Source of the DNA: Sporomusa sp. KB1
GTDB taxonomy: Bacteria > Bacillota > Negativicutes > Sporomusales > Sporomusaceae
DNA length: 64,000 bases
Assembly (NCBI RefSeq): GCF_007830295.1
Contig: NZ_VLKC01000002.1
Span: 3,614,356 to 3,678,355 of the forward strand
Reading direction: 5' to 3'
Position numbers and translations under genes: made by a program
Part shown: one piece after another, positions 25,403 through 33,983 of the stretch
How the letters are laid out: each line of letters starts with the position of its first letter
Position numbering within the stretch: the first letter of the stretch is position 1
Notes under the pieces: generated by a model
The model's input: only the letters and a program-made list of their open reading frames with translations
What the model was told of the DNA's origin: nothing
Databases searched by the model: none

Positions 25403-26257
25403 ATGCCAGAGCATGATGAAAACAATAAAAAAATTATGCCGGAATCTGGAGAAAACTCAGGCGTAATTTATAGTGACAAAGTAATACGGGAAGATATAGT
25501 GCAAGCGGTTGAACCGCTTGCAGAAGATGTAACTCAGAATGAGTCAAGCGAGGAAGAACCGACGGAAAGGGCAATGTCGCTATTAGATCATCTGGAAGAA
25601 CTTCGCCGCCGATTGATTGTGGTAATTGCTGCTATTGTTATCGGCAGTACATTCTGCTATTTTTATGCTGCTGAAATAACCGCCTTCATAACGGCGCCAG
25701 CAGGGAAATTGTATTATATGAACCCATCCGAGGCTTTCTTTACCTATTTGAAGGTTTCTTTTTTTGCAGGATTTTTATTGGCATTACCAATAGTTATGTA
25801 TCAGCTGTGGGCTTTTATCGTACCGGCTATGACTAACAAGGAACGCACCGCCAGCCTGTTATTGGTTCCATCATCTATTTTATTATTTTTTGTTGGTTTA
25901 TTTTTTTCCTATTACTTTGTTTTGCCGGCAGGGATTAAATTCTTTATGGGGTTTGCTACGGAGAACCTGCAGCCGATGTTTTCTATCGGGCAATACCTTT
26001 CTTTTGTTATCTCCTTTTTAGTGCCGTTTGGCTTTATCTTTGAATTGCCATTATTTATATTCGTTATGGCTAGACTGGGAATTATTGGTTCGGGATTTTT
26101 AGTGGCCAAACGTAAAATGGTATTATTTCTATCCTTTGTCATTGGTGCTTTTATTTCACCAACACCAGATGTTTTCTCACAAACGATGGTGGCAGTGCCA
26201 ATGATTCTGTTATACGAAATTAGCATCTTAATTGTAAAATATATATTGCGGAAATAG
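25403..26257 (+). CDS. tatC: Sec-independent protein translocase TatC
   Basis: About 284 residues with six membrane helices. The family signature LLDHLEELRRRL at about 55-66 sits just before the first helix. The conserved PSEAFFTYLKVSFFAG and FGFIFELPLF segments are present. An unusual acidic N-terminal extension of about 50 residues precedes the signature. ATG 25403 is preferred over the adjacent TTG. It starts 9 nt after tatA. Confidence 0.94.
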   Translation: MPEHDENNKKIMPESGENSGVIYSDKVIREDIVQAVEPLAEDVTQNESSEEEPTERAMSLLDHLEELRRRLIVVIAAIVIGSTFCYFYAAEITAFITAPAGKLYYMNPSEAFFTYLKVSFFAGFLLALPIVMYQLWAFIVPAMTNKERTASLLLVPSSILLFFVGLFFSYYFVLPAGIKFFMGFATENLQPMFSIGQYLSFVISFLVPFGFIFELPLFIFVMARLGIIGSGFLVAKRKMVLFLSFVIGAFISPTPDVFSQTMVAVPMILLYEISILIVKYILRK

Positions 26258-26290
26258 ATATACTACTTCTCTGCTGAAAGGAGTATTGTT

Positions 26291-27751
26291 TTGGCCTATA
26301 ATGATCTGCGGGAATTTATTACTGCACTCGAGTCGCGGGGCTGGCTTAAGCGGATTACGCAACCGGTTAACTGTGAACTTGAAATTACTGAAATTACTGA
26401 TCGGGTCTCCAAAATGCAAGGAGATAAGAATGTTGCCTTATTGTTTGAAAATGTTACCGGGTATGATATGCCTGTGCTCATGAATGCCTTCGGCAGCATG
26501 GAACGTATGGCGTTAGCGTTTGGGGTGGAGAAAATTGACGATATTGCCCAGGAAATACGGCAAATTTTGAAATTGCCCTATATTTCACTGCAGAATAAGC
26601 TTGATTTGGTTAAGATTATTCCAACGGCCAAACGGGCAATTAATTTCCCCAAGTATGTAAAAAATGCTCCTTGCAAAGAGGTTATCATTAAAGATAAGCC
26701 CTCGCTTGACAAATTTCCTGTTTTGAAATGCTGGCCGGGAGATGCCGGGCGCTTTATTACTCTGCCATTGGTATTTACAAAGAATCCCCTTACTGGCAAA
26801 CGCAATGTAGGCATGTATCGGCTGCAGATATTTGATCAGCAGACAACAGGTATGCATTGGCATATTCATAAAAATGGCGCTGAAAATTTCCGGGCACACA
26901 GAGAATTAGGCAAGGATAAAATTGAAGTGGCTGTTGCCATTGGTGGCGATCCTGCGATAACTTACGCGGCTACAGCACCATTGCCGCGTGATATTGATGA
27001 GATGGTGTTTGCTGGCTTTTTGCGTAAAAAGGCTGTAGAGATGGTCAAATGTGAAACTGTTGATGTTGAGGTACCGGCAGGTTCGGAGATCATACTCGAG
27101 GGCTATGTAAATATGGATGAGCTTAGGGTAGAGGGGCCGTTTGGCGACCATACCGGTTACTATTCACTGGCAGATAACTATCCGGTTTTTCATATAACCT
27201 GTATAACTCACCGTAAAAATCCGATTTATCCGGCAACTATTGTCGGTAAACCTCCGATGGAAGATTGTTTCTTAGCCAAAGCCACTGAGCGCATCTTTTT
27301 GCCACTATTACAATCTCAATTGCCGGAAATTATTGACATTAATTTGCCGCTAGAAGGCGTTTTTCATAATTGCGCTGTTATTGCGATAAAAAAAAGCTAT
27401 CCCCAGCAGGCTAAAAAGGTAATGCATGCCATCTGGGGTATGGGACAAATGATGTTTACCAAAATGATTATCGTCGTTGACGATCATGTTAACGTGCAAG
27501 ATATGAATGCAGTTTGGTGGCGGGTATTTAATAACATTGATGCTAAACGGGATATTGTCATGGTAGACGGGCCGCTGGATGTTCTTGATCATTCATCGCC
27601 AATGCCCAACTGGGGGACAAAAGTGGGTATTGATGCGACCAAAACCTGGCCGCAGGAAGGCCAAACCCGCGAGTGGCCTGATGAAATAGTCATGTCCGCA
27701 GATATAAAAAAAATGGTTGATGCCAAGTGGGCGGAGCTGGGCCTTGAATAA
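26291..27751 (+). CDS. UbiD-family decarboxylase (menaquinone biosynthesis, MqnL-like)
   Basis: A 486-residue prenyl-FMN-dependent decarboxylase with a TTG start behind AAAGGAG. The N-terminal YNDLREFITALE, central MHWHIHKNGAENF and the ELRVEGPFGDHTGYYS segment with the catalytic Glu region are typical of UbiD. Its gene overlaps the UbiA-like prenyltransferase and is near a polyprenyl synthase. In futalosine-pathway organisms such a pair (MqnL, MqnP) completes menaquinone. That pathway is inferred, since no mqn genes for the early steps are in the window. Confidence 0.87.
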   Translation: MAYNDLREFITALESRGWLKRITQPVNCELEITEITDRVSKMQGDKNVALLFENVTGYDMPVLMNAFGSMERMALAFGVEKIDDIAQEIRQILKLPYISLQNKLDLVKIIPTAKRAINFPKYVKNAPCKEVIIKDKPSLDKFPVLKCWPGDAGRFITLPLVFTKNPLTGKRNVGMYRLQIFDQQTTGMHWHIHKNGAENFRAHRELGKDKIEVAVAIGGDPAITYAATAPLPRDIDEMVFAGFLRKKAVEMVKCETVDVEVPAGSEIILEGYVNMDELRVEGPFGDHTGYYSLADNYPVFHITCITHRKNPIYPATIVGKPPMEDCFLAKATERIFLPLLQSQLPEIIDINLPLEGVFHNCAVIAIKKSYPQQAKKVMHAIWGMGQMMFTKMIIVVDDHVNVQDMNAVWWRVFNNIDAKRDIVMVDGPLDVLDHSSPMPNWGTKVGIDATKTWPQEGQTREWPDEIVMSADIKKMVDAKWAELGLE

Positions 27752-28601
27752 GTTAAAAGCCCATCTTGATAATATTGCTTTGTCCCATTCAATTTTTGCT
27801 CTGCCGTTTGCTTATATGGGGGCTTTCCTAGCTGCCGGTTCTGTGCCAAGCAGCCATGACCTTATATGGATTACCTTAGCTATGATTGGGGCTCGCAGTG
27901 CGGCGCTTGCACTTAATAATTTTATTGATCTAAAGTACGATAAACTACATCCACGCTTTACCGAAAGACCTATGGTTGCGGGTACTGTTAAACCGTGGGA
28001 AGCCATTATTCTTATTGTTGCCTGTTTGGTGTTGTTTTTAGTGGCGGCAGCCCAGTTGCAGCCGCTCTGCCTGACACTTTGGCCACTTGCTTTGATTCCT
28101 TTGGTTATATATCCTTATATGAAACGTTTCTCCTGGACATGCCATTTGGTTTTGGGATTAGCTCTAGCAGCAGCGCCTGTTGGCGCGTGGATAGGTGTTA
28201 AGGGAGACATATCGCTTGCCGTCTTGTTTTTAGGTTTGGCAGTAGGGGTATGGATTGCTGGCTTTGATGTCATTTATGGCTGTCAGGATGTAGCTTTTGA
28301 TAAAGCAAATGGACTAAACTCCATGCCGGTGCGGTTTGGTGTCCAAGGAGCATTGCGGCTGTCAAAAATCATGCATAGTATTAGTATTGTTGGTTTTGCA
28401 CTTGTTGGCTTGCTGCTGCAGTTGCATTTCATTTATTATTTCGGTGTAACATTGGCTGGAATTGTTCTTATATACCAGCATATCATTATTAGTGCTGGTG
28501 ATTTAAGTAAAGTTACTCAACGGTATTTTATGCGCAATGGCCTAGTAGGAATCTTGCTATTTATATTTACAATAATTGCTTTATTGTATCGAAATCCATG
28601 A
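27744..28601 (+). CDS. UbiA-family prenyltransferase (MqnP-like)
   Basis: About 285 residues with eight or nine membrane helices. The first Asp-rich motif NNFIDLKYDKLHPR and the second DVIYGCQDVAFDK bind Mg-diphosphate. It attaches the polyprenyl chain to the aromatic ring precursor. The frame opens at 27717, but TTG 27744, overlapping the ubiD stop, gives the usual N-terminus (LNKLKAHLDNIALSHSIFALPF) and lies behind a GGAG site. It is translationally coupled to ubiD. Confidence 0.87.
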   Translation: MNKLKAHLDNIALSHSIFALPFAYMGAFLAAGSVPSSHDLIWITLAMIGARSAALALNNFIDLKYDKLHPRFTERPMVAGTVKPWEAIILIVACLVLFLVAAAQLQPLCLTLWPLALIPLVIYPYMKRFSWTCHLVLGLALAAAPVGAWIGVKGDISLAVLFLGLAVGVWIAGFDVIYGCQDVAFDKANGLNSMPVRFGVQGALRLSKIMHSISIVGFALVGLLLQLHFIYYFGVTLAGIVLIYQHIIISAGDLSKVTQRYFMRNGLVGILLFIFTIIALLYRNP

Positions 28602-28621
28602 TCTTTTACAATTATTTGTTT

Positions 28622-28656
28622 GTGCCTTCTTTCCCTGTGTAAAGAGGCACATTTTT
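28622..28656 (+). terminator. Terminator after the UbiA-like gene
   Basis: Arms GTGCC-TCTTT and AAAGA-GGCAC with a one-base bulge, followed by ATTTTTCTTTT. Confidence 0.75.
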
Positions 28657-28682
28657 CTTTTGATGATCTTCTTCGACAAAAG

Positions 28683-28711
28683 TTGACAATAATATTTTTT
28701 TTGAATAATGA
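28683..28711 (+). promoter_or_regulatory. Candidate promoter of the Wood-Ljungdahl island
   Basis: A perfect TTGACA (28683-28688), a 17-nt spacer and the weak -10 TAATGA (28706-28711) precede a leader of about 150 nt. No folate riboswitch pattern was seen in the 260-bp gap. Confidence 0.35.
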
Positions 28712-28862
28712 AAAACTAGCAGGAATTTCAGAATATAAAGCGAATTTTTCCAAATAGAATGTATGTGAAATAACAAACTAATTTTATCAGCAGCAGTAAA
28801 CGTAGTATTATAGTGGTTATAGGCGTAGTTAAATTCAAGACGAAACGGGAGGATTCAAAAGT

Positions 28863-29495
28863 ATGAGTATGCTTGATAAGTCTTGCTCCGAATTTCTGGC
28901 AGTATTGGCCTCTAAAGCTCCAGTGCCAGGTGGCGGTGGTGCGGCAGCTCTTGGTGGTGCCATTGGGATGGCTCTTTCCAACATGGTTGGTAATCTAACT
29001 GTGGGTAAAAAGAAATATGCCGAAGTAGAAGGGGAAGTTAAAGAGTTAATTATCAAAGGTGAACAGTTAATTGCGGAGTTAAAAAACCTGGTGGATGAGG
29101 ATGCTGCTGTTTTTGAACCTCTATCTAAAGCCTATGGCTTACCTAAAGACACTCCAGAGCAGATCGCTTACAAAGAACAAGTAATGGAAAAATGCTCCAA
29201 AGATGCCTGTGAAGGACCTATGAAGATTATACGTACCTGTTATGCAGGCATAAAAATCCACGAACGTATGGGACAAATAGGAACTAATTTGGCAATTTCT
29301 GATGTGGGTTGCGGAGTTGTATTTCTGAAATCAGCGCTTATTAGCGGGATGTTAAATGTGGTAATCAACCTAAATACGATAAAAGACCAAGAATATGTCA
29401 GCAAAAACCGGGCGGAAATGGAACAATTATTAGCTGATGGCTCGAAGATTGCTGATGATACATTAGCGCTTGTTCTTGGTAAAATAAAGAAATAG
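28863..29495 (+). CDS. fchA: Methenyl-THF cyclohydrolase FchA (FTCD-type)
   Basis: A 210-residue protein of the formiminotransferase-cyclodeaminase C-terminal family. It has the Gly-rich APVPGGGGAAALGGAIG at about 19-35 and helix-rich downstream segments such as GTNLAISDVGCG. In acetogens it converts 10-formyl-THF to 5,10-methenyl-THF. GGGAGG precedes ATG 28863. It is the first gene of the island and 12 nt before folD. FolD here lacks cyclohydrolase residues, so FchA is probably the only cyclohydrolase for this step in the window. Confidence 0.9.
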   Translation: MSMLDKSCSEFLAVLASKAPVPGGGGAAALGGAIGMALSNMVGNLTVGKKKYAEVEGEVKELIIKGEQLIAELKNLVDEDAAVFEPLSKAYGLPKDTPEQIAYKEQVMEKCSKDACEGPMKIIRTCYAGIKIHERMGQIGTNLAISDVGCGVVFLKSALISGMLNVVINLNTIKDQEYVSKNRAEMEQLLADGSKIADDTLALVLGKIKK

Positions 29496-29507
29496 GAGGA
29501 TTGGATA

Positions 29508-30371
29508 ATGGCCGAAAGATTAGCCGGTAAAGCAGTTGCTGATGCCATGAAAGCAGAGCTCTCCCAAAAGGTGACTGCTATTAAAGCCAAGGGAATTACT
29601 CCCAAATTGGGAATTATCCGGGTTGGTGCCCGTCCTGATGATCTTTTTTATGAAGGCGGCGCCAAGAAAACCTGTGAATCTATTGGAATGGCTTACCAGG
29701 TTTTCGAGTATCCAGCCGATATAGAACAGGCTGATTTTGAAAAAGCTGTAATTAGTGTTGGGGCAAATAAAGAAATTAATGGCATTTTAATGTTTGCACC
29801 TTTGCCCAAACAACTAGATGAAAAGAAAATTCGCAATCTCATCCCTGTCGAAAAAGATGTGGATTGCATGACTATCGGTAGTGCTGCTAAAGTTTATACA
29901 GATGATCCTACAGGCTTTCCACCCTGTACTCCGACTGCCTGCATGGATATTCTCAAATTTTATAATATTCCATTAAAGGGCAAGAAGGCTGTTATATTAG
30001 GCCGCTCGCAAGTAGTTGGCAAGCCTGTTGCTATGTTACTTTTAAGGGAACATGCTACTGTAACCATTTGTCATTCCCGGACAGATGACCTGCCGGCTGT
30101 TTGTTCTGAGGCTGACGTTCTTATTGCTGCCGTAGGCCGGGCGAAAATGGTTAAAGCTAACTTTGTTAAGCCAGGTCAAGTAATTATTGATGTAGGTATT
30201 AACGAAGATCCGGCTAATCCTGGGAAATACTGCGGCGATGTTGATTACGCAGAAGTTGAACCAATTGTCGCTAAAATTACCCCAGTTCCGGGCGGAGTTG
30301 GATCTGTTACCACAGTTGTACTATGTAAACAGACTATTCAGGCTTGTGAGATGCAAAACGGGTTGGTTTAA
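29508..30371 (+). CDS. folD: Methylene-THF dehydrogenase FolD, probably lacking cyclohydrolase activity
   Basis: A 287-residue FolD-family protein. The Rossmann domain for the nucleotide is intact: [17 protein letters not shown] at about 163-179 and the late [12 protein letters not shown]. The cyclohydrolase site is altered. In the family pattern YxxxK the Lys is replaced by Ala (Tyr48, Ala52), and the Gln before PLP is Phe96. Asp119 of KDVDC is kept. These positions match Lys54 and Gln98 of the E. coli enzyme by ungapped alignment. It should oxidise or reduce methylene-THF only, with FchA doing the cyclohydrolase step. AGGAGG precedes ATG. Confidence 0.9.
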   Translation: MAERLAGKAVADAMKAELSQKVTAIKAKGITPKLGIIRVGARPDDLFYEGGAKKTCESIGMAYQVFEYPADIEQADFEKAVISVGANKEINGILMFAPLPKQLDEKKIRNLIPVEKDVDCMTIGSAAKVYTDDPTGFPPCTPTACMDILKFYNIPLKGKKAVILGRSQVVGKPVAMLLLREHATVTICHSRTDDLPAVCSEADVLIAAVGRAKMVKANFVKPGQVIIDVGINEDPANPGKYCGDVDYAEVEPIVAKITPVPGGVGSVTTVVLCKQTIQACEMQNGLV

Positions 30372-30442
30372 AGAAAATCTCGCTTTCCTAAGTTTTTGAG
30401 TATCTGTAATTCTTGTTTGATCGCACTAGGAGGCAACATCTA

Positions 30443-31090
30443 ATGGAAACTGATACTATTATTTCACAGCGTTTGCAGAATGGGTATAAGTTGGCATATG
30501 AAAAAGCTTGTGCTGGATTGGCTGCCAGAAACCCGGCGGAAATGGCCGCGAACAGTGGGGCTGTTTTTGATGAGACTAACGGTCTATTTATGCTTAAATA
30601 TATAAATGATGGTTACACTATCAGCTATCCGGCAGGTGAGGTAAAGTTCGCTAATCGTCAGGAAGAAGTTCCTATGCCAGCTAAAATTGTATTGTTGCAT
30701 TATTTGCTCACAGCAAAAGGACAGCCTTTAGCCGGACAATGGATTTCCTTCAAAGAGATACCTGGTGGTATGATTTATCTACAGCCGTTTAATGGTCGGG
30801 TTCTTGGCGGTTTTAAAGCTTTTTTTGGAAAAAATGCAAGTCTTTTAATTAGAGCAGGCGAAAAAATTGGTGGTCATACCGTTAAATTTGGTGATGCGGC
30901 TATTACGCTGGATATTCTTCCGCGGGTTCCAGTGACTTACGTCATTTGGGAGGGAGACGAAGAGTTTCCTGCTAATGCCACAGCTTTATTTGATGCCACA
31001 GCCCAGTATTACCTGCCTACTGAAGATTTGGTTGTTGCAGCAGCTGCTGGTGCCAGCTTGCTTAATAAAACATCCCGAACGCTGAGTTAG
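30443..31090 (+). CDS. DUF3786 domain protein in the acs cluster
   Basis: A 215-residue soluble protein of the DUF3786 family. It has the GYTISYPAGEVKF strand, LLHYLLTAKGQPL and the EIPGGMIYLQPFNGR segment. No Cys cluster or nucleotide motif is visible. ATG 30443 follows AGGAGGCAAC; the longer frame from 30413 lacks a site. DUF3786 genes are known to sit with CO dehydrogenase/acetyl-CoA synthase genes in anaerobes, so a role in assembly or cofactor delivery is plausible, but its function is not known. Confidence 0.82.
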   Translation: METDTIISQRLQNGYKLAYEKACAGLAARNPAEMAANSGAVFDETNGLFMLKYINDGYTISYPAGEVKFANRQEEVPMPAKIVLLHYLLTAKGQPLAGQWISFKEIPGGMIYLQPFNGRVLGGFKAFFGKNASLLIRAGEKIGGHTVKFGDAAITLDILPRVPVTYVIWEGDEEFPANATALFDATAQYYLPTEDLVVAAAAGASLLNKTSRTLS

Positions 31091-31195
31091 TCGGGAGTGC
31101 ACGTCTAACACAATTAGACAGAAAATTACATATAATAATATATAATATACAATACTCAATTTCAAAAAAGTCTATTTATTTAAGGAGGTGAGGAC

Positions 31196-31984
31196 TTGAA
31201 AATCGCAGTCTCCGGCAAAGGCGGCGTCGGTAAAACGTCTGTCTCTGCCAGTTTGGCTAAATTATTTGCCCGTGAAGGCCGTCGTGTATACGCGGTAGAT
31301 GCTGATCCAGATGCAAGCTTAGGACTTGCCTTGGGAATTTCGGATGATATCTTGGCTAAAGTAATTCCTTTAATTGAAATGGAGGATGTGATTAAGGCAA
31401 AGAGTGCCGGTGGTGGCTTACTCTATAGCCTTAATCCAGATGTTGACGACATATTAGACGAGTATTCCATTAGCGTGGGTAACATCCGATTCTTAAGAAT
31501 GGGTGCCATTAAACCAGGTGGTTCAGCATGCTATTGTCGTGAAAATGCTTTTTTGTTTTCAGTGGTTGATTCCTTGATCCTTGACAAAGATGATGTAGTC
31601 ATCCTTGATATGGGGGCAGGTATTGAGCATCTAACTCGTGGCACGTCTAAGGGCATGGATCTTATGATTGTGGTTACTGAAGCAAGTAAGACCAGCGTTC
31701 AGACAGCACGGGTAGTAATGCAGTTAGCTAATGATTTAGGAATTGAAGTATCAAAAGTAATTGCCAATAAAATACACTCATCAAAAGAAGACGCATTCAT
31801 CCAAGCTCAGTTTACTGCGGAAGAACTGTTAGGCGTCATTCGTTTTGATGATGAACTGCTGGATGTTGCTCTCGGAAACGAGGAAGACATACTTACCGGA
31901 GCCTTCAAAGCGAGTATGGAAGAAATTTATCAGCGTGTTATTCATTTAAGTGGCGGCAAGACAAGCAATAATGCAAAGTCTTGA
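31196..31984 (+). CDS. cooC: CooC-type Ni-insertion ATPase (first copy)
   Basis: A 262-residue MinD/CooC ATPase with a TTG start behind GGAGGTGAGG. Deviant Walker A GKGGVGKTS is at 7-15, and DADPDASLG follows. The CxC motif that binds the metal at the dimer interface is Cys112-Tyr-Cys114. The conserved DMGAGIEHLTRG segment is present. It assists nickel loading of CO dehydrogenase or acetyl-CoA synthase. A second CooC is encoded at 41684, each placed beside a different part of the enzyme system. Confidence 0.9.
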   Translation: MKIAVSGKGGVGKTSVSASLAKLFAREGRRVYAVDADPDASLGLALGISDDILAKVIPLIEMEDVIKAKSAGGGLLYSLNPDVDDILDEYSISVGNIRFLRMGAIKPGGSACYCRENAFLFSVVDSLILDKDDVVILDMGAGIEHLTRGTSKGMDLMIVVTEASKTSVQTARVVMQLANDLGIEVSKVIANKIHSSKEDAFIQAQFTAEELLGVIRFDDELLDVALGNEEDILTGAFKASMEEIYQRVIHLSGGKTSNNAKS

Positions 31985-32012
31985 CGCAAATAAAAAAAGG
32001 GGGATTTAATTT

Positions 32013-33773
32013 ATGGCTTGGGATCCTACAGTATTGAAAGATTGGCAAATTGCCGAAGCAGCAGAGGGAAATATCCCTTCTACCGAGAAGTATCAGGAAA
32101 TGATGGGTCTGCAAAAAGATGAAATCATTCCTTACGGAAAAACCCCGAAGATTGACTTCTTAAAGGTAATTGACCGTCTGAAGAATAAGCCTGATGGTAA
32201 ATATATTGAGGTAACCGCCATTACTCCTACCCCGCTTGGTGAAGGTAAATCAACGACATCAATTGGTATTATGGAAGGTCTTGGAAAACGTGGCATGAAT
32301 GTTGGTGGCGCATTACGGCAGCCTTCAGGTGGCCCGACTATGAACGTTAAAGGCACTGCTGCCGGCGGCGGTAATGCTCTACTTATTCCAATGACTGAGT
32401 TCTCCCTCGGCTTAACTGGTGATATCAATGATATTATGAATGCACATAACCTGGGTATGGTTGCATTGAATGCTAGAATGCAGCATGAAGCAAATTACAC
32501 TGATGCTGAATTGGCTAAAAGAGGTCTGAAAAGACTTGACATTGATCCGAAAAATATTGAAATGGGCTGGATCATTGACTTTGCCGCTCAGGGTCTTCGC
32601 AATATTATTATGGGGCTTGGCGGTAAAAAAGATGGTTTCATGATGCATTCCAAATTCGGTATTGCTGTTGGTTCTGAGTTAATGGCTATCTTGGCTGTGG
32701 CTAAAGATTTGGCCGATATGCGGGAACGTTTTAAACACATTGTAGTTGGTTACAATAAACAAGGTAACCCAGTTACCACCGGTGATCTGGAAGTTGACGG
32801 TGCTATGACTGCTTGGATGCGTAATACCATCAATCCGACACTCTGTGCTACTGTTGAAGGTCAACCTTGCTTCGTTCATGCTGGTCCGTTTGCTAATATT
32901 GCTATTGGTCAGTCGTCTATTATTGCTGACCGTATTGGTCTGAAATGCTTTGATTACCATGTTACAGAGTCTGGCTTTGCTGCAGATATCGGATTCGAAA
33001 AATTCTGGAATGTTAAATGCCGCCTGAGTGGACTTACTCCGAACGTTTCTATCTTGGTAGCAACTGTTCGCGCTCTCAAAATGCATGGTGGTGGACCTAC
33101 CGTTATTCCAGGTCGTCCGTTGCCTGATGAGTACACTAAAGAAAACCTTGGTCTGCTTGAAAAAGGCTGCGAAAACATGGTACATTTGATCAACATGATC
33201 AAAAAATCTGGCATCAAACCAGTTGTTTGTATCAATGCGTTCTACACTGATACTCCTGCTGAACATGCTTTGGTTAAGAGAATTGCCGAACAGGCAGGCG
33301 CTCGCGCTGCTGTTTCGCAGCATTGGATGAGCGGTGGCGACGGTGCTCTTGATTTGGCCGACGCAGTTATTGATGCTTGCAAAGAAAAAGTTGATTTCAA
33401 ATTCCTCTATCCGTTGGAAATGCCATTACGTCAGCGTGTTGAGAAGATTGCCAAAGAAGTATATGGCGCTGATGGTGTTGATTGGGCTCCTCTGGCTCAA
33501 GAAAAAGCTGAGAGATTTGAGTCTGATCCTAAGTATGCCGATTTCTGCACCATGATGGTTAAGAGTCACCTGTCCTTGTCGCATGAACCTACTTGGAAAG
33601 GTGTACCAAAAGGCTGGAGATTGCCGATCCGTGACATCCTTGTATATGGCGGCGCCAAATTCCTCTGCCCAATGGCTGGCGCAATCAGCTTGATGCCAGG
33701 AACTAGCTCCGACCCTGCTTATCGTCGTATTGATGTTGACGTTAATACTGGCAAAGTGAGTGGCTTGTTCTAA
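32013..33773 (+). CDS. fhs: Formate--tetrahydrofolate ligase
   Basis: A 586-residue ligase that makes 10-formyl-THF from formate, THF and ATP; it is the entry of the methyl branch. The P-loop [13 protein letters not shown] is at about 69-81, followed by [20 protein letters not shown]. It is slightly longer than the usual 556 residues, mainly from an N-terminal extension. It lies after cooC rather than next to fchA-folD. A hairpin follows at 33831. Confidence 0.96.
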   Translation: MAWDPTVLKDWQIAEAAEGNIPSTEKYQEMMGLQKDEIIPYGKTPKIDFLKVIDRLKNKPDGKYIEVTAITPTPLGEGKSTTSIGIMEGLGKRGMNVGGALRQPSGGPTMNVKGTAAGGGNALLIPMTEFSLGLTGDINDIMNAHNLGMVALNARMQHEANYTDAELAKRGLKRLDIDPKNIEMGWIIDFAAQGLRNIIMGLGGKKDGFMMHSKFGIAVGSELMAILAVAKDLADMRERFKHIVVGYNKQGNPVTTGDLEVDGAMTAWMRNTINPTLCATVEGQPCFVHAGPFANIAIGQSSIIADRIGLKCFDYHVTESGFAADIGFEKFWNVKCRLSGLTPNVSILVATVRALKMHGGGPTVIPGRPLPDEYTKENLGLLEKGCENMVHLINMIKKSGIKPVVCINAFYTDTPAEHALVKRIAEQAGARAAVSQHWMSGGDGALDLADAVIDACKEKVDFKFLYPLEMPLRQRVEKIAKEVYGADGVDWAPLAQEKAERFESDPKYADFCTMMVKSHLSLSHEPTWKGVPKGWRLPIRDILVYGGAKFLCPMAGAISLMPGTSSDPAYRRIDVDVNTGKVSGLF

Positions 33774-33830
33774 TTAAAATAAGCTAAACAAAAAAAATCT
33801 GATTACTGTGTAAAATATTTTTTAAGCTTG

Positions 33831-33862
33831 CAGGTATTCGTCCACCTAAGGGCGAATACCTG
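33831..33862 (+). terminator. Hairpin between fhs and acsA
   Basis: Arms 33831-33843 and 33850-33862 pair over 13 bp with one G-T and loop ACCTAA. There is no T-run, so partial termination or 3'-end protection of fhs mRNA is more likely than full stop. Confidence 0.5.
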
Positions 33863-33983
33863 TATATAGAGTTTGTGAAAAAATCCTCAAAATATCACAT
33901 GCTCTGCTAGTCTAAGAGTTAAGCTCCTTGTAAGTGGACTCAACTGAAAAACATCTATGATGAACATAGGGAGGAAAAGAAGA

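Noticed and set aside
28602..28862. Folate or other riboswitch before fchA
   Set aside because: No conserved core of a known class could be matched; only a terminator and a weak promoter are visible.
32679..33323. A 214-codon open frame antisense to fhs
   Set aside because: Shadow of a highly expressed, strongly conserved gene; no ribosome site or domain.
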